A stretch of DNA of 64,000 nucleotides. It comes from an uncultured Ruminococcus sp. GTDB lineage: Bacteria > Bacillota_A > Clostridia > Oscillospirales > Ruminococcaceae. How positions within the stretch are numbered: the stretch's first letter is position 1; the number at the start of each line of letters is the position of its first letter. This document shows positions 26,198-35,594 of this stretch, one piece after another. A program made the position numbers and the translations under genes. The notes below the pieces were generated by a model that made no database searches, was not told the origin of the DNA, and worked only from the letters and a program-made list of their open reading frames with translations. The stretch lies in assembly GCA_900315975.1 (NCBI GenBank), contig ONBA01000007.1:62001-126000 (forward strand), in the 5' to 3' direction.

Positions 26198-26479
26198 TTA
26201 CTGCTCTGTGTAAACAGAAACCTTCTTACGGTCACGACCGTAACGCTCGAATTTAACTGTTCCGCTTACTGTAGCGAATAATGTATCATCAGAACCGATA
26301 CCTACGCCCTCACCTGGATGGATATGTGTACCTCTCTGACGAACGAGGATATTGCCAGCCTTAACGAACTGACCGTCAGCTCTCTTAACGCCGAGTCTCT
26401 TAGCCTCAGAGTCACGACCGTTCTTTGTAGAACCAACACCCTTCTTATGAGCGAAGAACTGCATACTGATCTTAAACAT
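26198..26479 (-). CDS. rpmA: 50S ribosomal protein L27 with cleavable N-terminal leader
   Basis: 93 residues, typical L27 ([18 protein letters not shown] ... [16 protein letters not shown]). The N-terminus is MFKISMQFF followed by AHKKG; in Firmicutes this leader is removed by the protease Prp after the FF so that L27 ends near the peptidyl-transferase centre. The prp gene directly precedes it (2-nt gap), consistent with this. Confidence 0.96.
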   Translation of the reverse strand: MFKISMQFFAHKKGVGSTKNGRDSEAKRLGVKRADGQFVKAGNILVRQRGTHIHPGEGVGIGSDDTLFATVSGTVKFERYGRDRKKVSVYTEQ

Positions 26480-26481
26480 AC

Positions 26482-26796
26482 TTACACCTCCGAAATAGTG
26501 ATCTTAATAGTTTTCGGGAATTCTTCAAGGACTGAACCAAGGTGTTTCTCAAGCTGATCAATGATACGCGAAGCGCCGTCAGCCGGAGCAACACTGCATT
26601 TTATGATATTATCACCGATATTGACTTCGGGGCCGAACCCGAATTCAGCGAGAAGATTCAGCGTAAGCTGAACTGCTGATGAAACAGCCGCACAGACAAT
26701 ATCCTGACCGCTGTCAGCATAACCTGCGTGACCGCTTATATCAAATCCTGTCAGAAACCCATTTGATTTTTTGAATCCTGCACGGATCATGATCAA
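26482..26796 (-). CDS. prp: Ribosomal-processing cysteine protease Prp
   Basis: 104 residues of the Prp/YsxB family. His23 (SGHAGYA) and Cys35 (DIVCAAVS) form the catalytic dyad. It cleaves the N-terminal leader of L27. Its start overlaps the rplU stop by 4 nt and rpmA follows at once, the conserved rplU-prp-rpmA order. Confidence 0.93.
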   Translation of the reverse strand: MIMIRAGFKKSNGFLTGFDISGHAGYADSGQDIVCAAVSSAVQLTLNLLAEFGFGPEVNIGDNIIKCSVAPADGASRIIDQLEKHLGSVLEEFPKTIKITISEV

Positions 26797-27104
26797 GCCT
26801 TGATTGCTTCGATCTTGACCTGAGTGTAAGGCTGTCTGTGACCCTGCTTTCTCTTTTCACCCTTCTTAGGCTTGTAGGTGAAAACAGTGATCTTCTTAGC
26901 CTTGCCGTTCTTAACTACCTTAGCTTCAACAGCTGCGCCGTCAACGTAGGGAGTACCTACCTTGATTCCGTCATCAGCACCGAGAGCAACGACCTTATCG
27001 AAAGTAACAGTCTCATCAGCCTCTGCTGCGAGCTTTTCGATGAAGATGATATCTCCCTCGTTTACCTGATACTGCTTTCCGCCGGTTTCAATAACTGCGT
27101 ACAT
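26793..27104 (-). CDS. rplU: 50S ribosomal protein L21
   Basis: 103 residues beginning [18 protein letters not shown] and ending with the basic L21 signature ([17 protein letters not shown]). The ATG at 27104 is preceded by AGGTG at good spacing; the few extra upstream codons are not part of the protein. First gene of the operon, behind a strong promoter and an 80-nt leader. Confidence 0.96.
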   Translation of the reverse strand: MYAVIETGGKQYQVNEGDIIFIEKLAAEADETVTFDKVVALGADDGIKVGTPYVDGAAVEAKVVKNGKAKKITVFTYKPKKGEKRKQGHRQPYTQVKIEAIKA

Positions 27105-27185
27105 TTGTGGCACCTGCCTTTTCATAAAAACTCGCTGTCACAGGCGCATTGACATGACTTTAAAGAGCCTGTTTACAAGCGGCAA
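27105..27185 (-). promoter_or_regulatory. rplU: Leader of rplU, possible L21 autoregulatory element
   Basis: About 80 nt separate the predicted transcription start from rplU. The segment can form local stems (for example CAGGCTCTT ... and TGCGCCTGTGACAGCG). Firmicutes commonly carry an L21 leader here; the match was not tested against a covariance model. Confidence 0.4.
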
Positions 27186-27189
27186 TAAT

Positions 27190-27218
27190 ATTTTATCATA
27201 AACGAGACAGCTTGTCAA
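27190..27218 (-). promoter_or_regulatory. Promoter of the rplU operon
   Basis: Minus strand: perfect TTGACA (27213-27218), 17-nt spacer, TAAAAT (27190-27195). Confidence 0.85.
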
Positions 27219-27283
27219 GGGGTTTTTGCTATTTTTTTACCTGAAATCAGACTTTTCAGTGTTCCTGACGTCTTAGAACAAAA

Positions 27284-27306
27284 GGCTGCCGGACAAACCG
27301 GCAGCC
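27284..27306 (-). terminator. Terminator of the 395-aa hypothetical protein gene
   Basis: A perfect 9-bp GGCTGCCGG/CCGGCAGCC stem with a 5-nt loop and TTTTGTTCT on the minus strand, 8 nt after the stop. Confidence 0.9.
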
Positions 27307-27313
27307 AAAGTGA

Positions 27314-28501
27314 TCAATATACTCTGTAATTGGGTTCAGCGATTCTGTAAGCAGTACCGGGAACGTAGAGATCCTTGGGTTCGTGACCCTGTTCTCTTGC
27401 TTTTCTGAGTTCTCTGAACGCAACACTGTTGAAAACGATACGCTGAACGTCTTCCTGCGGAGGTCTTGTATTAAGGTATTCAAGGATAACCTGCTGGAGG
27501 TAGAAGTAAGAACGGAGCTGAGTTTTTCTGAACTCGATCTTAGATGTACCCTCCTCGGAATTATCGTCGCCTTCGATGAGGAAGAGACTGTCGCCCTCCT
27601 GATAGCCGAGAGTGAGCTTTGCAAGTATCTCAGGGATAAAGATTCTTACCTCAGCAGCAACGCTCTTATCGCCTGCAACTTCATCGAGTTCCTTAGCCAT
27701 AGCCTCATAGTCCTCGCGGTTCTGTATCTTCACCATCTTCTCAAGTGCAAACTTTCCGGCATTGGTGTAAACTTCCTTTTTATAAGGACAGGGGTCAGCA
27801 CCGCGCTGAACGAAGATGGCGTACTGCTTTTCGCACATGAAGTGCTCAGAAGCGTCCCATGTATCAACATAGGGTCTGAACTTTTCGCCAAGCTCGTTGC
27901 ATACAGAGCCGTTAACGCGAACCTCGATTATCTGACGGTCTTTGTGCTTAGCGAGGTAGATTCTGAGCCAGTAGTACTTCTTTGAGCCGAGGTACTTTGG
28001 TATCTCGTTCTGAATAATAGCTGCGAGCATAGTAGGCTGCTTGTCATCAACACCTATTCTTACGATAGACTGAGCATACATATCGAATACATACTGCTGT
28101 CCAAGGAACTGTACAGGTACCTCGATAGGATTTTTCTTGAACATAGACTGGTCGAGGGGGTGCCACAAACCGCCGTAGAATATCTCTACAGCCATGTGAA
28201 CAGCCTCTGCTTCGTCTTTACCCTGTGCATCAACGGGGTCGATGATAGGTTCATCGAAATCGTCGTGGGAAACGAGGAACACTACCTGAACGAGCTTGAT
28301 ACCGTCTTTTTCATCACGTCTGCCGATTTTTACATCAATTGTAAAACCGCGGGGCATGATGATGCAGCCGTCATAGAGAGTGCTGCCGTTAAGTTTTTCA
28401 TCAAGAGCTTTGAGTACAGCGTCTTTGTAGTCAAATTCCATTTCATTAACAGCAGCGGATGTTGCTTCCTCCTGCTTTTTCTTCTTACCAAATAAAGCCA
28501 T
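27314..28501 (-). CDS. Conserved hypothetical cytoplasmic protein, 395 aa
   Basis: No family is recognised. The protein begins MALFGKKKK with a basic, Ala/Glu-rich start, has no signal peptide or membrane helix, and reads as a mixed alpha/beta soluble protein with many aromatic residues and acidic stretches (for example EGDDNSEEGT). The sequence DDFDEPIIDPVDAQGKDEAEAV and the Cys pair near residue 238 (ADPCPYKK) give no functional hint. A ribosome site (AAGGAGA) precedes the ATG. It follows prmA by 71 nt on the same strand and ends at a strong terminator. Confidence 0.7.
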   Translation of the reverse strand: MALFGKKKKQEEATSAAVNEMEFDYKDAVLKALDEKLNGSTLYDGCIIMPRGFTIDVKIGRRDEKDGIKLVQVVFLVSHDDFDEPIIDPVDAQGKDEAEAVHMAVEIFYGGLWHPLDQSMFKKNPIEVPVQFLGQQYVFDMYAQSIVRIGVDDKQPTMLAAIIQNEIPKYLGSKKYYWLRIYLAKHKDRQIIEVRVNGSVCNELGEKFRPYVDTWDASEHFMCEKQYAIFVQRGADPCPYKKEVYTNAGKFALEKMVKIQNREDYEAMAKELDEVAGDKSVAAEVRIFIPEILAKLTLGYQEGDSLFLIEGDDNSEEGTSKIEFRKTQLRSYFYLQQVILEYLNTRPPQEDVQRIVFNSVAFRELRKAREQGHEPKDLYVPGTAYRIAEPNYRVY

Positions 28502-28572
28502 TATAATGATTCTCCTTGTATTAGAAATTATATATTAACAGCCCCGCAGCTGCGAGCCTGATATATTCAGTT

Positions 28573-29538
28573 TTATTTTACGAACTGTGCAGCTGCCCAG
28601 CCTTCTTTGAGATTAACACCGAGTCTTGTAAATCCGACGCTCTCAATAGCCGAGAGTACTTCTTCCATGCGCTCCTCGATGATACCTGAAACTATCAGGA
28701 ATCCGCCGTCCTTCAGGTAGCGGACGAAGTAATCCTTCATCGCAATGAGCACATCTGCAACGATATTCGCAGTAATGATGTCATACTTGCCGTCAATCTC
28801 ATCAGCAAGCTTTTCATCAGCGAGGATATTTCCAAAGTAGGTCTTGTAGCTTTCCTCGGGTATATGGTTCTTTATTGCGTTCTCCTTTGCTGTAGCAGCA
28901 GCGTTTTCGTCGATATCGACTGCAACTGCATTTTCAGCTCCGAGGAGAATTGCCGCAATTGAGAGAATACCGCTTCCACAGCCCATATCGAGTATCCTGT
29001 CGCCTTCTTTAACGCAGCCTTCAAGTATTTCAAGGCAAAGGCGTGTAGTATGGTGCTGACCTGTGCCAAAGCTTGACGCAGGGTCAATTTCAAGCACTAC
29101 CCTTTCTCCGAGGTCGTCATATTCCTCCCACGAAGGCTTGATAACAAGGCTGTCGCCGACTTTGAGCGGCTTGAAATACTGTTTCCAGTTGTTAGCCCAG
29201 TCCTCTTCACGGATACTTGCAAGTTCAGCTTCGAGTCTGCCGTACTTTCCTTCCGTATCGCCAGACTTCATTTCCGCAAGCATAGCTCTCACGGACTGTA
29301 ACATATCCGCTCCCTGTTCATTACCGGGAAGGTAAACGGTTATACAGGTCTCGCAGTCAGCAAGTCCCATAAGGTCCTCATCGATGTAATCCCACTGACC
29401 GTTCTTGTTTTCAAGGAATTCGTTAAAGTCCTCAGAATCCTTGATAACAAAGCCTTTCACGCCGATATCCATGAGCTTTGAACACAGCAGCTCGATACCC
29501 TCGGCAGCGGTAAAAATGTTAACTTCAGTCCATTCCAT
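28573..29538 (-). CDS. prmA: Ribosomal protein L11 methyltransferase PrmA
   Basis: 321 residues with an N-terminal substrate-recognition domain and a class I SAM methyltransferase domain. Conserved motifs are DPASSFGTGQHHTTRLCLE (152-170), the SAM-binding LDMGCGSG (183-190), an acidic residue after beta-2 (VDIDENAAA) and TANIVADV, the NIV-type motif IV. It trimethylates L11 in the cytoplasm. AAAGGAGG precedes the start. It is downstream of the dockerin-C39 gene across a terminator. Confidence 0.93.
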   Translation of the reverse strand: MEWTEVNIFTAAEGIELLCSKLMDIGVKGFVIKDSEDFNEFLENKNGQWDYIDEDLMGLADCETCITVYLPGNEQGADMLQSVRAMLAEMKSGDTEGKYGRLEAELASIREEDWANNWKQYFKPLKVGDSLVIKPSWEEYDDLGERVVLEIDPASSFGTGQHHTTRLCLEILEGCVKEGDRILDMGCGSGILSIAAILLGAENAVAVDIDENAAATAKENAIKNHIPEESYKTYFGNILADEKLADEIDGKYDIITANIVADVLIAMKDYFVRYLKDGGFLIVSGIIEERMEEVLSAIESVGFTRLGVNLKEGWAAAQFVK

Positions 29539-29564
29539 TCAGGAAGATCCTCCTTTGATTTTAA

Positions 29565-29593
29565 GTCAGTCAGCCGATAACCGGCTGACTGAC
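29565..29593 (-). terminator. Terminator of the MoxR/DUF58/transglutaminase/dockerin operon
   Basis: A perfect 12-bp GTCAGTCAGCCG/CGGCTGACTGAC stem with a 5-nt loop, followed on the minus strand by TTAAAATC, 12 nt after the stop. Confidence 0.8.
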
Positions 29594-29605
29594 AGATTAT
29601 TGTTT

Positions 29606-30964
29606 TTAGCCGCGTATAGCTGTCAGAAAAGCGAGAACATCAGTGTTATCTACAACACCGTTGCAGTCGATATCAGCTGCGGCAAGCTCTGCGGCGGTAA
29701 GAGTTGAAATACCGTCGGGAAGAGTTTTCTTGTCAATAAGGTATGTATTAAGCAGCGAAAGATCATATTTATCAACGCTGCCATCGTTGTTGATGTCGCC
29801 AACAGCGTGTGCTTCCTCAGCATCACAGAGAGTGAGCTTTGTGAGGTCAGCCCAGCCTTCAAAATCGTTTGATCTGACACGTCCGAAGTTGCCGGCAGCT
29901 TCAATTATTTCAACAACATTGTCTTTTTTCAGTTCTGCAACCTTTTTACCTGAGCCGCAGCCGGACGTAAGATTTACAGATTCATTAGAGTCAAGATAGT
30001 ACTCACCCTTAGGCATTGAAACTGTAACATCAAACGATATCATAGCGCTTGCATACTCAGTTTCAGCCGTTATTATTATAGGGTACTTTCCTGCACGCTC
30101 TGAATTATACGAGGATGCATCTACCTTGACATTTTTGGCTATAGACAGTCTCTCAGCGGCTTTTTCCCACGGACCGAGCTTAGGGTCGGTACCTATTACT
30201 TTAGCAGTAAAGCTCGCAAGATCGAGTTCCTCGCCGAAATCGTAAAGAGTTTTTCCGGCGTTTATGTCGATCAGGAGTTCAGGGGTATAGGTCTTCACAA
30301 CACCACTGTTTGAAGGAGCGTTAGCGCCCTTGAGAGCCCAGTATTCGCCCTGAATACCTTCAGGGTAAACTGCATAAAGGTCATCGCAGTCGTTAGCCGG
30401 GTCGCACATATAGATATGATCAGAATCAACAGCTCTGATGTATACCCAGTGGTACGCGCCGTAAGGGGCGTTAACTCTCGCGATTATATGCCATCCGTCA
30501 GCCATCAGACCGCTTATCTCACTGATAAGTCCCGACTTTGATGATGATTGAAAATAATCGTCCCAGCCCCACTCAATACTCGGTATGAGCTGATGAGCAG
30601 TGCCCCAGCTCTGAATAGCGCCGTCGTATGAGAAACCATTTACGCTTGAATACGCATCAGCAAGAACACCCGGATCAAACTGTTCAACGCTGCTGATACC
30701 AAGATTACCCATTGCAGCACTGTCGATAGACCCCGAATGCATAGCCATGATAGCAAGCGAAGTAAGCAGACAGCCGGAATTTCTTATAGTTGCGCCGCCT
30801 CCCATTGAAGTGCCTGACCAGCGCGGATCGAGCTGGCTCCATGAAAGATATTCGTCGTATACAGAAGCAGCCTCAGCCTCAGGCATAGCGGTTGTCATCA
30901 GGCAAAATGCGGTAAGCGTAGCAGAGATGACACTAAGCAGCTTCTTTGCTCTTGAGCTTTCCAT
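29606..30964 (-). CDS. Secreted C39-like cysteine peptidase-type protein with SH3-like region and type I dockerin
   Basis: A signal peptide (about 1-33) is followed by a papain-like C39_2-type domain (about 35-220) with Cys65 in NSGCLLTS, His172 in YHWVYIRAVD and Asp180 or Asp188 as the third residue. An Ig-like/bacterial immunoglobulin-type segment (about 240-325), a short SH3-like segment (about 330-380, VNLTSGCGSGKKVAELKKDNVVEII split here) and a dockerin (about 388-452, GDINNDGSVDKYDL and DIDCNGVVDNTDVL) follow. It should be exported and held by a cohesin. It starts 22 nt after the transglutaminase membrane protein gene, with TGGAGG at the ribosome site, so it belongs to the MoxR operon, an unusual location for a dockerin protein. 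Confidence 0.85.
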   Translation of the reverse strand: MESSRAKKLLSVISATLTAFCLMTTAMPEAEAASVYDEYLSWSQLDPRWSGTSMGGGATIRNSGCLLTSLAIMAMHSGSIDSAAMGNLGISSVEQFDPGVLADAYSSVNGFSYDGAIQSWGTAHQLIPSIEWGWDDYFQSSSKSGLISEISGLMADGWHIIARVNAPYGAYHWVYIRAVDSDHIYMCDPANDCDDLYAVYPEGIQGEYWALKGANAPSNSGVVKTYTPELLIDINAGKTLYDFGEELDLASFTAKVIGTDPKLGPWEKAAERLSIAKNVKVDASSYNSERAGKYPIIITAETEYASAMISFDVTVSMPKGEYYLDSNESVNLTSGCGSGKKVAELKKDNVVEIIEAAGNFGRVRSNDFEGWADLTKLTLCDAEEAHAVGDINNDGSVDKYDLSLLNTYLIDKKTLPDGISTLTAAELAAADIDCNGVVDNTDVLAFLTAIRG

Positions 30965-30986
30965 TGGTTATTACCTCCAAAACTTT

Positions 30987-33245
30987 TTATTTCCCACGCT
31001 TACGATTCTTTTTCTTAGCCTCTCTGAAAGCATCGTAAGCCGCCTTGTAGTCTTCCATAGCCTTTGTTCTGTCGTTCTCGCTCATTTCAGCTCCGCCGTA
31101 TGACGAACTGTTGAAAAGCTCTGCCGCAGCCGATATATCCGCACCTGAAACCGCTTTTATCTTAGCAGCAGCTTCATCAGCAGTATTGACTTTGGCAATG
31201 CCGTAAACTCTGCACAGCCGGTGCATAACACCAGCCACAGCCTTGTCCGGCTTACGCTTATTGTTAATGAGCATGAACAATTTATGAGTTAAGGTCGGCA
31301 TTATGATAAGAAGCAGCAACGCAGCAGCAGCTGCTGCAAGCATAATGATTCCCGCCTTAGACAGCATATGTGTGGTAGTCTCTTTTTCTTTTGCCGCAGA
31401 CTCTTCATTAGCGTCATTCGACATTGTCGGCTCGAAAGTTACCCAGCCATAACCCTTGATATAGAGTTCAGGAAAAGCATGACCGTCTCGCGGACTAATC
31501 GAATAACCATGCCATACTCTGTTGCGGTCGTAGTTATCTGATCCCTCCCACTCATTGTGCATGAGATAGCCTTCACAGAAGCGTGAAGGTATTCCGGCTG
31601 CACGCGAGAGAAGAGTCATCGCAGTAGCGTACTCCCAGCAGACACCCCTTTTAGTAGTAAAGAGGAAGTCCTCAACGTTTTCGCCTGTTGCCTTCTGATA
31701 ATCGAGGTCATAAACGAATCCGCTCTGCAAGAAATACCACTCTATAGCCTTAGCCTTTTCGTAGTCAGTCTCACAGCCGGCAGTTATTTCTTCAGCGAGT
31801 CTGCGGATACTTGGAATATTTCCGTAGTCGAGCAAGTCGCTTGTGTAGGTGTCATAATAAAGGTAGCTTTTGAGTACAGTTTCAGCGTACTCTTCTTCTG
31901 CCGCATCATTTAGGATATCATAAGCATCTGAGAGCATCTGCTCATAATCGCTTACATTTCCTACTGCAACAACAGCCTTGAAGTTATCTTCGTCAAGGAA
32001 GAAACCCTCGGGCATATACTCAAAAACAAACTGGTCGTAGCCATAATACTGGTCACTGTTTGTCAGCAGTGCATCACTGTGGGTGAGGTCAAAAGTATTT
32101 GAATAAGACGACCTTGTAAGAGTTCTGATACCCTGTGGGATAGGTATAGTCTCACCCTGTGTTACAGAGTGGAGAGTAGCTTTTTGAAGTTCAGGGAATG
32201 TGAATTTGGTTCCGACGTATTCACTCAGACCGTATCTTTCCGCAAACACGCTGTCGAGTTCAGCTGCGGCGAGAACCGCCTCTGCAATACATCTGCCGTC
32301 ATAGAATTCTATGGGAAGCTGACTGTATTCGTCGTAGTGTGAATCTGCATCACTGATATTCCATGCATCCTTGGAATAATCATACGAAGAGAAGGTAGCA
32401 GTTTTCAGTCTCATCGGTTCGCCGCCCTCCATATAGTAAGTCGGACGGTCGCTGAGATTTCCTCTGAACTGTTCACCTGATGAGGTGTCACGGAAGCGCT
32501 CTATCATTTTAACGAGCTTATCAGTGAACTGGTCCGCATCAATGAGCATTTCGAGGTATTGTCTGTCTTCCTGAACGGTCGGCTTCGGCGAAAGTGTTGA
32601 ACACAGTGCGAACAGAACCGCAAACACGGCAATGGATTTCCATGCCTCAGATTTATTCACTACCCGTATTTTCTCATTTTCATTTATCTGCCGGAACATA
32701 ACCATCATCAGGACATATCCCACTGCAAGTGCGATGATATATCCTATCGGCATTTTCTCATATTCCTTACCGTAAATAGTAAAAGGAATGATGAATACAA
32801 GGAAATTCATAAATATCCTGTACCGGACTCTCGTGAAATAATAAATGACCGAGAGCATGAATATCAGGAAAAGTATGAATACAGCTATTGTATACCACTT
32901 GTTGTACTTCAGCGCATCCTGCGGAGTGAAGAACCATAGTCCCCATGAAATAGAGTAGCCCTCTTCACCGCGCTTCATAGCGTAGCTTGCCGCATAGCCG
33001 AAGAAAATATAAAGAATTATACATATCAGGAATCCGATGAAATGATGTTTGTTAACATAATCGAATATTCTGAACACCAACCAGCCGATAACATAAGCCG
33101 CAGCGCCGTAAGCAAAAGCAAGGCTGCTTCGGTAATGGTACATTATCGACATCATTCCCAGCACCGTATAAAGAAGTACCGGGTCAGCGAGTGTTTTCAA
33201 AAAATACTTCCTGATACGTTTCTCATTATTGATTGTATCAGTCAT
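30987..33245 (-). CDS. Membrane-anchored transglutaminase-like protein (TgpA/DUF3488 type)
   Basis: 752 residues: six to seven N-terminal transmembrane helices (about 20-225), a large extracytoplasmic part, a transglutaminase-like domain with Cys536 (KRGVCWEYATA), His589 (RDGHAFPELY) and a following acidic residue in WVTFEPT, and one C-terminal helix (about 633-655) with a cytoplasmic tail. Proteins of this shape are regularly encoded with MoxR and DUF58 genes and are essential or wall-related in some bacteria. It starts 3 nt after the DUF58 gene. Activity (protease versus cross-linker) is unproven in this family. Confidence 0.88.
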   Translation of the reverse strand: MTDTINNEKRIRKYFLKTLADPVLLYTVLGMMSIMYHYRSSLAFAYGAAAYVIGWLVFRIFDYVNKHHFIGFLICIILYIFFGYAASYAMKRGEEGYSISWGLWFFTPQDALKYNKWYTIAVFILFLIFMLSVIYYFTRVRYRIFMNFLVFIIPFTIYGKEYEKMPIGYIIALAVGYVLMMVMFRQINENEKIRVVNKSEAWKSIAVFAVLFALCSTLSPKPTVQEDRQYLEMLIDADQFTDKLVKMIERFRDTSSGEQFRGNLSDRPTYYMEGGEPMRLKTATFSSYDYSKDAWNISDADSHYDEYSQLPIEFYDGRCIAEAVLAAAELDSVFAERYGLSEYVGTKFTFPELQKATLHSVTQGETIPIPQGIRTLTRSSYSNTFDLTHSDALLTNSDQYYGYDQFVFEYMPEGFFLDEDNFKAVVAVGNVSDYEQMLSDAYDILNDAAEEEYAETVLKSYLYYDTYTSDLLDYGNIPSIRRLAEEITAGCETDYEKAKAIEWYFLQSGFVYDLDYQKATGENVEDFLFTTKRGVCWEYATAMTLLSRAAGIPSRFCEGYLMHNEWEGSDNYDRNRVWHGYSISPRDGHAFPELYIKGYGWVTFEPTMSNDANEESAAKEKETTTHMLSKAGIIMLAAAAAALLLLIIMPTLTHKLFMLINNKRKPDKAVAGVMHRLCRVYGIAKVNTADEAAAKIKAVSGADISAAAELFNSSSYGGAEMSENDRTKAMEDYKAAYDAFREAKKKNRKRGK

Positions 33246-33248
33246 TGT

Positions 33249-34469
33249 TTATACCATTTTAAAGTTGTTATCGCCGTCAAGATACCACATCGGAAGATCA
33301 GTCAGGTTAGGACTGTCTTGTGAAACACCGATAAGGCTGACGTTTTCGTCATTCTTGACAGCTTTAGCCGCCTCATCTACATCTTCATTGCAGTCGGTAG
33401 AAGCGATAACGCAGGCACATACAGTACCGGCATAATTGCTTAGTTTGATATGTCTGTCAGGTATTACCTTCAAAGCAAGCACCTTCAGCAGAAGCTGTTC
33501 GGGGTACTCCGGATTATCGACATTTTCTGCGATTATGCCGCCTCCCGGACCGTAATAGATGAACGTTGAAGCGATACCCTGACGGACAAGCAGTGAAAGG
33601 AGTCCGAATACAGACCTGAGTATCTTTTCCTCAGCGGCTATAGCGTTCTGCGGCAGTTCCTTACTGCTTCTGTAAAGGTCGAGGACAATGACAGGCTGAA
33701 CCGAAGCAACAGCCTCGTCAAGTCTTACCATGAGTTTATCTTTTTTAGACGAAAGCTTCCAGTTTACGCGCTTCAGCGGGTCACCCTGAACGTATTCGCG
33801 GTGTTCGTAACCGGGAGCGGTATTAGCTGAAAACAGCATCACTGTATCATTATCTTCATCGTCGTCACTCGTCAGCACCACATCGGCAATACTGCGGAAC
33901 AACTGCGAAGAAGCTGTAATAGTCGGTATATCAGGGATTACTCCGACACTGACAGGAGGCGGTAATTCCCCCTTTACAGCCACGCGCAGAAATCCGAGGA
34001 ATCCGCACGAACAGACTTCTTCAAGGGCTATTTCACCGTTTCCGCCGCAAGCAGACTGAGCATCAAACTCAAACGAATAGCTGTCTTTTCCGGCAAGAGA
34101 AAGTCTGTAGACCTTATTTACCGGCACAAATGCTTCACTCAGCCGAGGCTTTATCTCGATGATACCGAGGGGGAATCGTCCGGTTTTTTCGACGGTAACG
34201 CGAACTTTCAGCTTACTGCCTTTTTTGACATATCCATCGCAGTCAAACGAGACCTTTACCCTGCTGTGAGCATAAACTGCAAAAAACAGAGACACAAGCG
34301 GAGCAAACAGCATGAACGCGATAAGTATAACGCCCATTTCACCATCTATGAAGAAAGTGAAGATATAAAGCAGAAAAGCTACCGCAATAAGAGCGAGTGT
34401 ACTTTTGATATTCTCGCCGATACTCGAACTGAACAGAGTAAACTTCTTTTTCTTATTCTTTTTGCTCAT
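33249..34469 (-). CDS. DUF58 domain membrane protein
   Basis: 406 residues: a basic start, two helices (about 22-42 and 46-68), a beta-rich region, then the DUF58 (VWA-like) domain with the signature REYVQGDPLKRVNWKLSSKKDKLMVR. DUF58 proteins are thought to work with MoxR ATPases as a chaperone pair; the molecular role is unclear. It begins 4 nt after the MoxR gene stop and ends 3 nt before the transglutaminase gene. Confidence 0.9.
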   Translation of the reverse strand: MSKKNKKKKFTLFSSSIGENIKSTLALIAVAFLLYIFTFFIDGEMGVILIAFMLFAPLVSLFFAVYAHSRVKVSFDCDGYVKKGSKLKVRVTVEKTGRFPLGIIEIKPRLSEAFVPVNKVYRLSLAGKDSYSFEFDAQSACGGNGEIALEEVCSCGFLGFLRVAVKGELPPPVSVGVIPDIPTITASSQLFRSIADVVLTSDDDEDNDTVMLFSANTAPGYEHREYVQGDPLKRVNWKLSSKKDKLMVRLDEAVASVQPVIVLDLYRSSKELPQNAIAAEEKILRSVFGLLSLLVRQGIASTFIYYGPGGGIIAENVDNPEYPEQLLLKVLALKVIPDRHIKLSNYAGTVCACVIASTDCNEDVDEAAKAVKNDENVSLIGVSQDSPNLTDLPMWYLDGDNNFKMV

Positions 34470-34473
34470 AGAC

Positions 34474-35406
34474 TTACATTGCAGGTACGGGAGCGTTTGA
34501 AATAATACTGTTTATATAAGCCTCGCCTGTTCCGAATTCACTCTTACCCTGCGGAGAAAGAATGATACGATGTGCGAGGACTGCTGATGCGGCATTTTTC
34601 ACATCAGACGGAGTAACGTAGTTTCTTTCATTAATGAAAGCGAAAGCTTTAGCCGCCTTGTAGAGTGCAATACTTCCTCGCGGACTGATTCCGAGGGTAG
34701 CGTTTCTGTCATTACGGGTCGAGCCGACAATGTCAACGATGTACTTCTTGACCTTTTCGTCAACACGCACCTTTCTGACCTCGCTCTGCAAAGTAACGAT
34801 ATCGTCCACAGTCATAACGGGAGTCTCAATATTATTTATAGGGTTATGCATCTCTGTACGCTCAAGAATAAGCATTTCCTCATCAGCATCAGGATAACCC
34901 ATTGAAAGTTTCATAAAGAAACGGTCCATCTGCGCTTCCGGCAGGTGGAATGTACCGTAGGTTTCGACGGGGTTCTGCGTAGCCATTACAAGGAACGGCT
35001 GAGGGAGTTTGTGAGTTTCGCCGTCGAGGGATATCTGTCTCTCCTCCATTGCCTCAAGGAGTGCCGACTGCACCTTCGGCGATGCACGGTTTATCTCGTC
35101 AGCGAGGAGGAAGTTACACATAACAGCACCCTCGCGATACTGGAAATCGCCTGATTTAGCGTCGAGCATGGTAAAACCTGCTATATCGGAAGGCATAACA
35201 TCGGGAGTGAGCTGTATACGGTTAAACTTACCGCCGATAGAACGGGAAAGAGCTGTAATAAGCTGAGTTTTACCGACTCCGGGCACGTCCTCAAGAAGAA
35301 CGTGGCCCTCACAAAGCAGGGCGGCAATCAGCTTAACGACAGTATCGTCCTTTCCGACGATTACCTTTCCGATAGAATCAGCGAGTTTTTTTATATTTTC
35401 ATTCAT
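34474..35406 (-). CDS. MoxR family AAA+ ATPase
   Basis: 310 residues. Walker A is VPGVGKTQ (41-48), Walker B LLADEINRA, and sensor-type segments ATQNPVETYGTFHLPEAQMDRF and GISPRGSIALYKAAKAFAF are typical of the MoxR-proper subgroup. It couples ATP hydrolysis to maturation or activation of partner proteins, probably the DUF58 protein. First gene of the four-gene operon, with AGAGGTAAC before the ATG and an operator-like palindrome in the leader. Confidence 0.92.
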   Translation of the reverse strand: MNENIKKLADSIGKVIVGKDDTVVKLIAALLCEGHVLLEDVPGVGKTQLITALSRSIGGKFNRIQLTPDVMPSDIAGFTMLDAKSGDFQYREGAVMCNFLLADEINRASPKVQSALLEAMEERQISLDGETHKLPQPFLVMATQNPVETYGTFHLPEAQMDRFFMKLSMGYPDADEEMLILERTEMHNPINNIETPVMTVDDIVTLQSEVRKVRVDEKVKKYIVDIVGSTRNDRNATLGISPRGSIALYKAAKAFAFINERNYVTPSDVKNAASAVLAHRIILSPQGKSEFGTGEAYINSIISNAPVPAM

Positions 35407-35425
35407 AGTGTTACCTCTTATGTAT

Positions 35426-35480
35426 GGATAGTCCTATCCAATTATGTATTATTATAACATATTTAGGCATAGTGTTTCAA
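35426..35480 (-). promoter_or_regulatory. Promoter of the MoxR operon with palindrome at the start site
   Basis: Minus strand: TTGAAA (35475-35480), 18-nt spacer, TGT-TATAAT (-10 at 35451-35456, extended). Just downstream, GGATAG-TC-CTATCC (35426-35439) is a perfect 6-bp-arm dyad beginning near +5, where a repressor would block transcription. Confidence 0.65.
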
Positions 35481-35497
35481 GGGGTATATATACAAAT

Positions 35498-35543
35498 ATC
35501 GCACCCGCTATTTGTAAGTAATATACAAATAAGCGAATGCGAT
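35498..35543. repeat. Long imperfect inverted repeat upstream of the MoxR promoter
   Basis: Arms of about 19 nt (ATCGCA-3-GCT-ATTTGTA against its complement) flank a 7-nt centre; only the ATCGCA, GCT and ATTTGTA blocks pair, with small mismatches between. It lies between the 226-aa membrane protein gene and the MoxR promoter, and has no T-run, so it is either an operator region, a weak terminator, or a palindromic insertion. Confidence 0.55.
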
Positions 35544-35594
35544 AATGCACTCAATCTGTTTATGAAAGTTTTGAACATTGTTTAAAATGCACAG

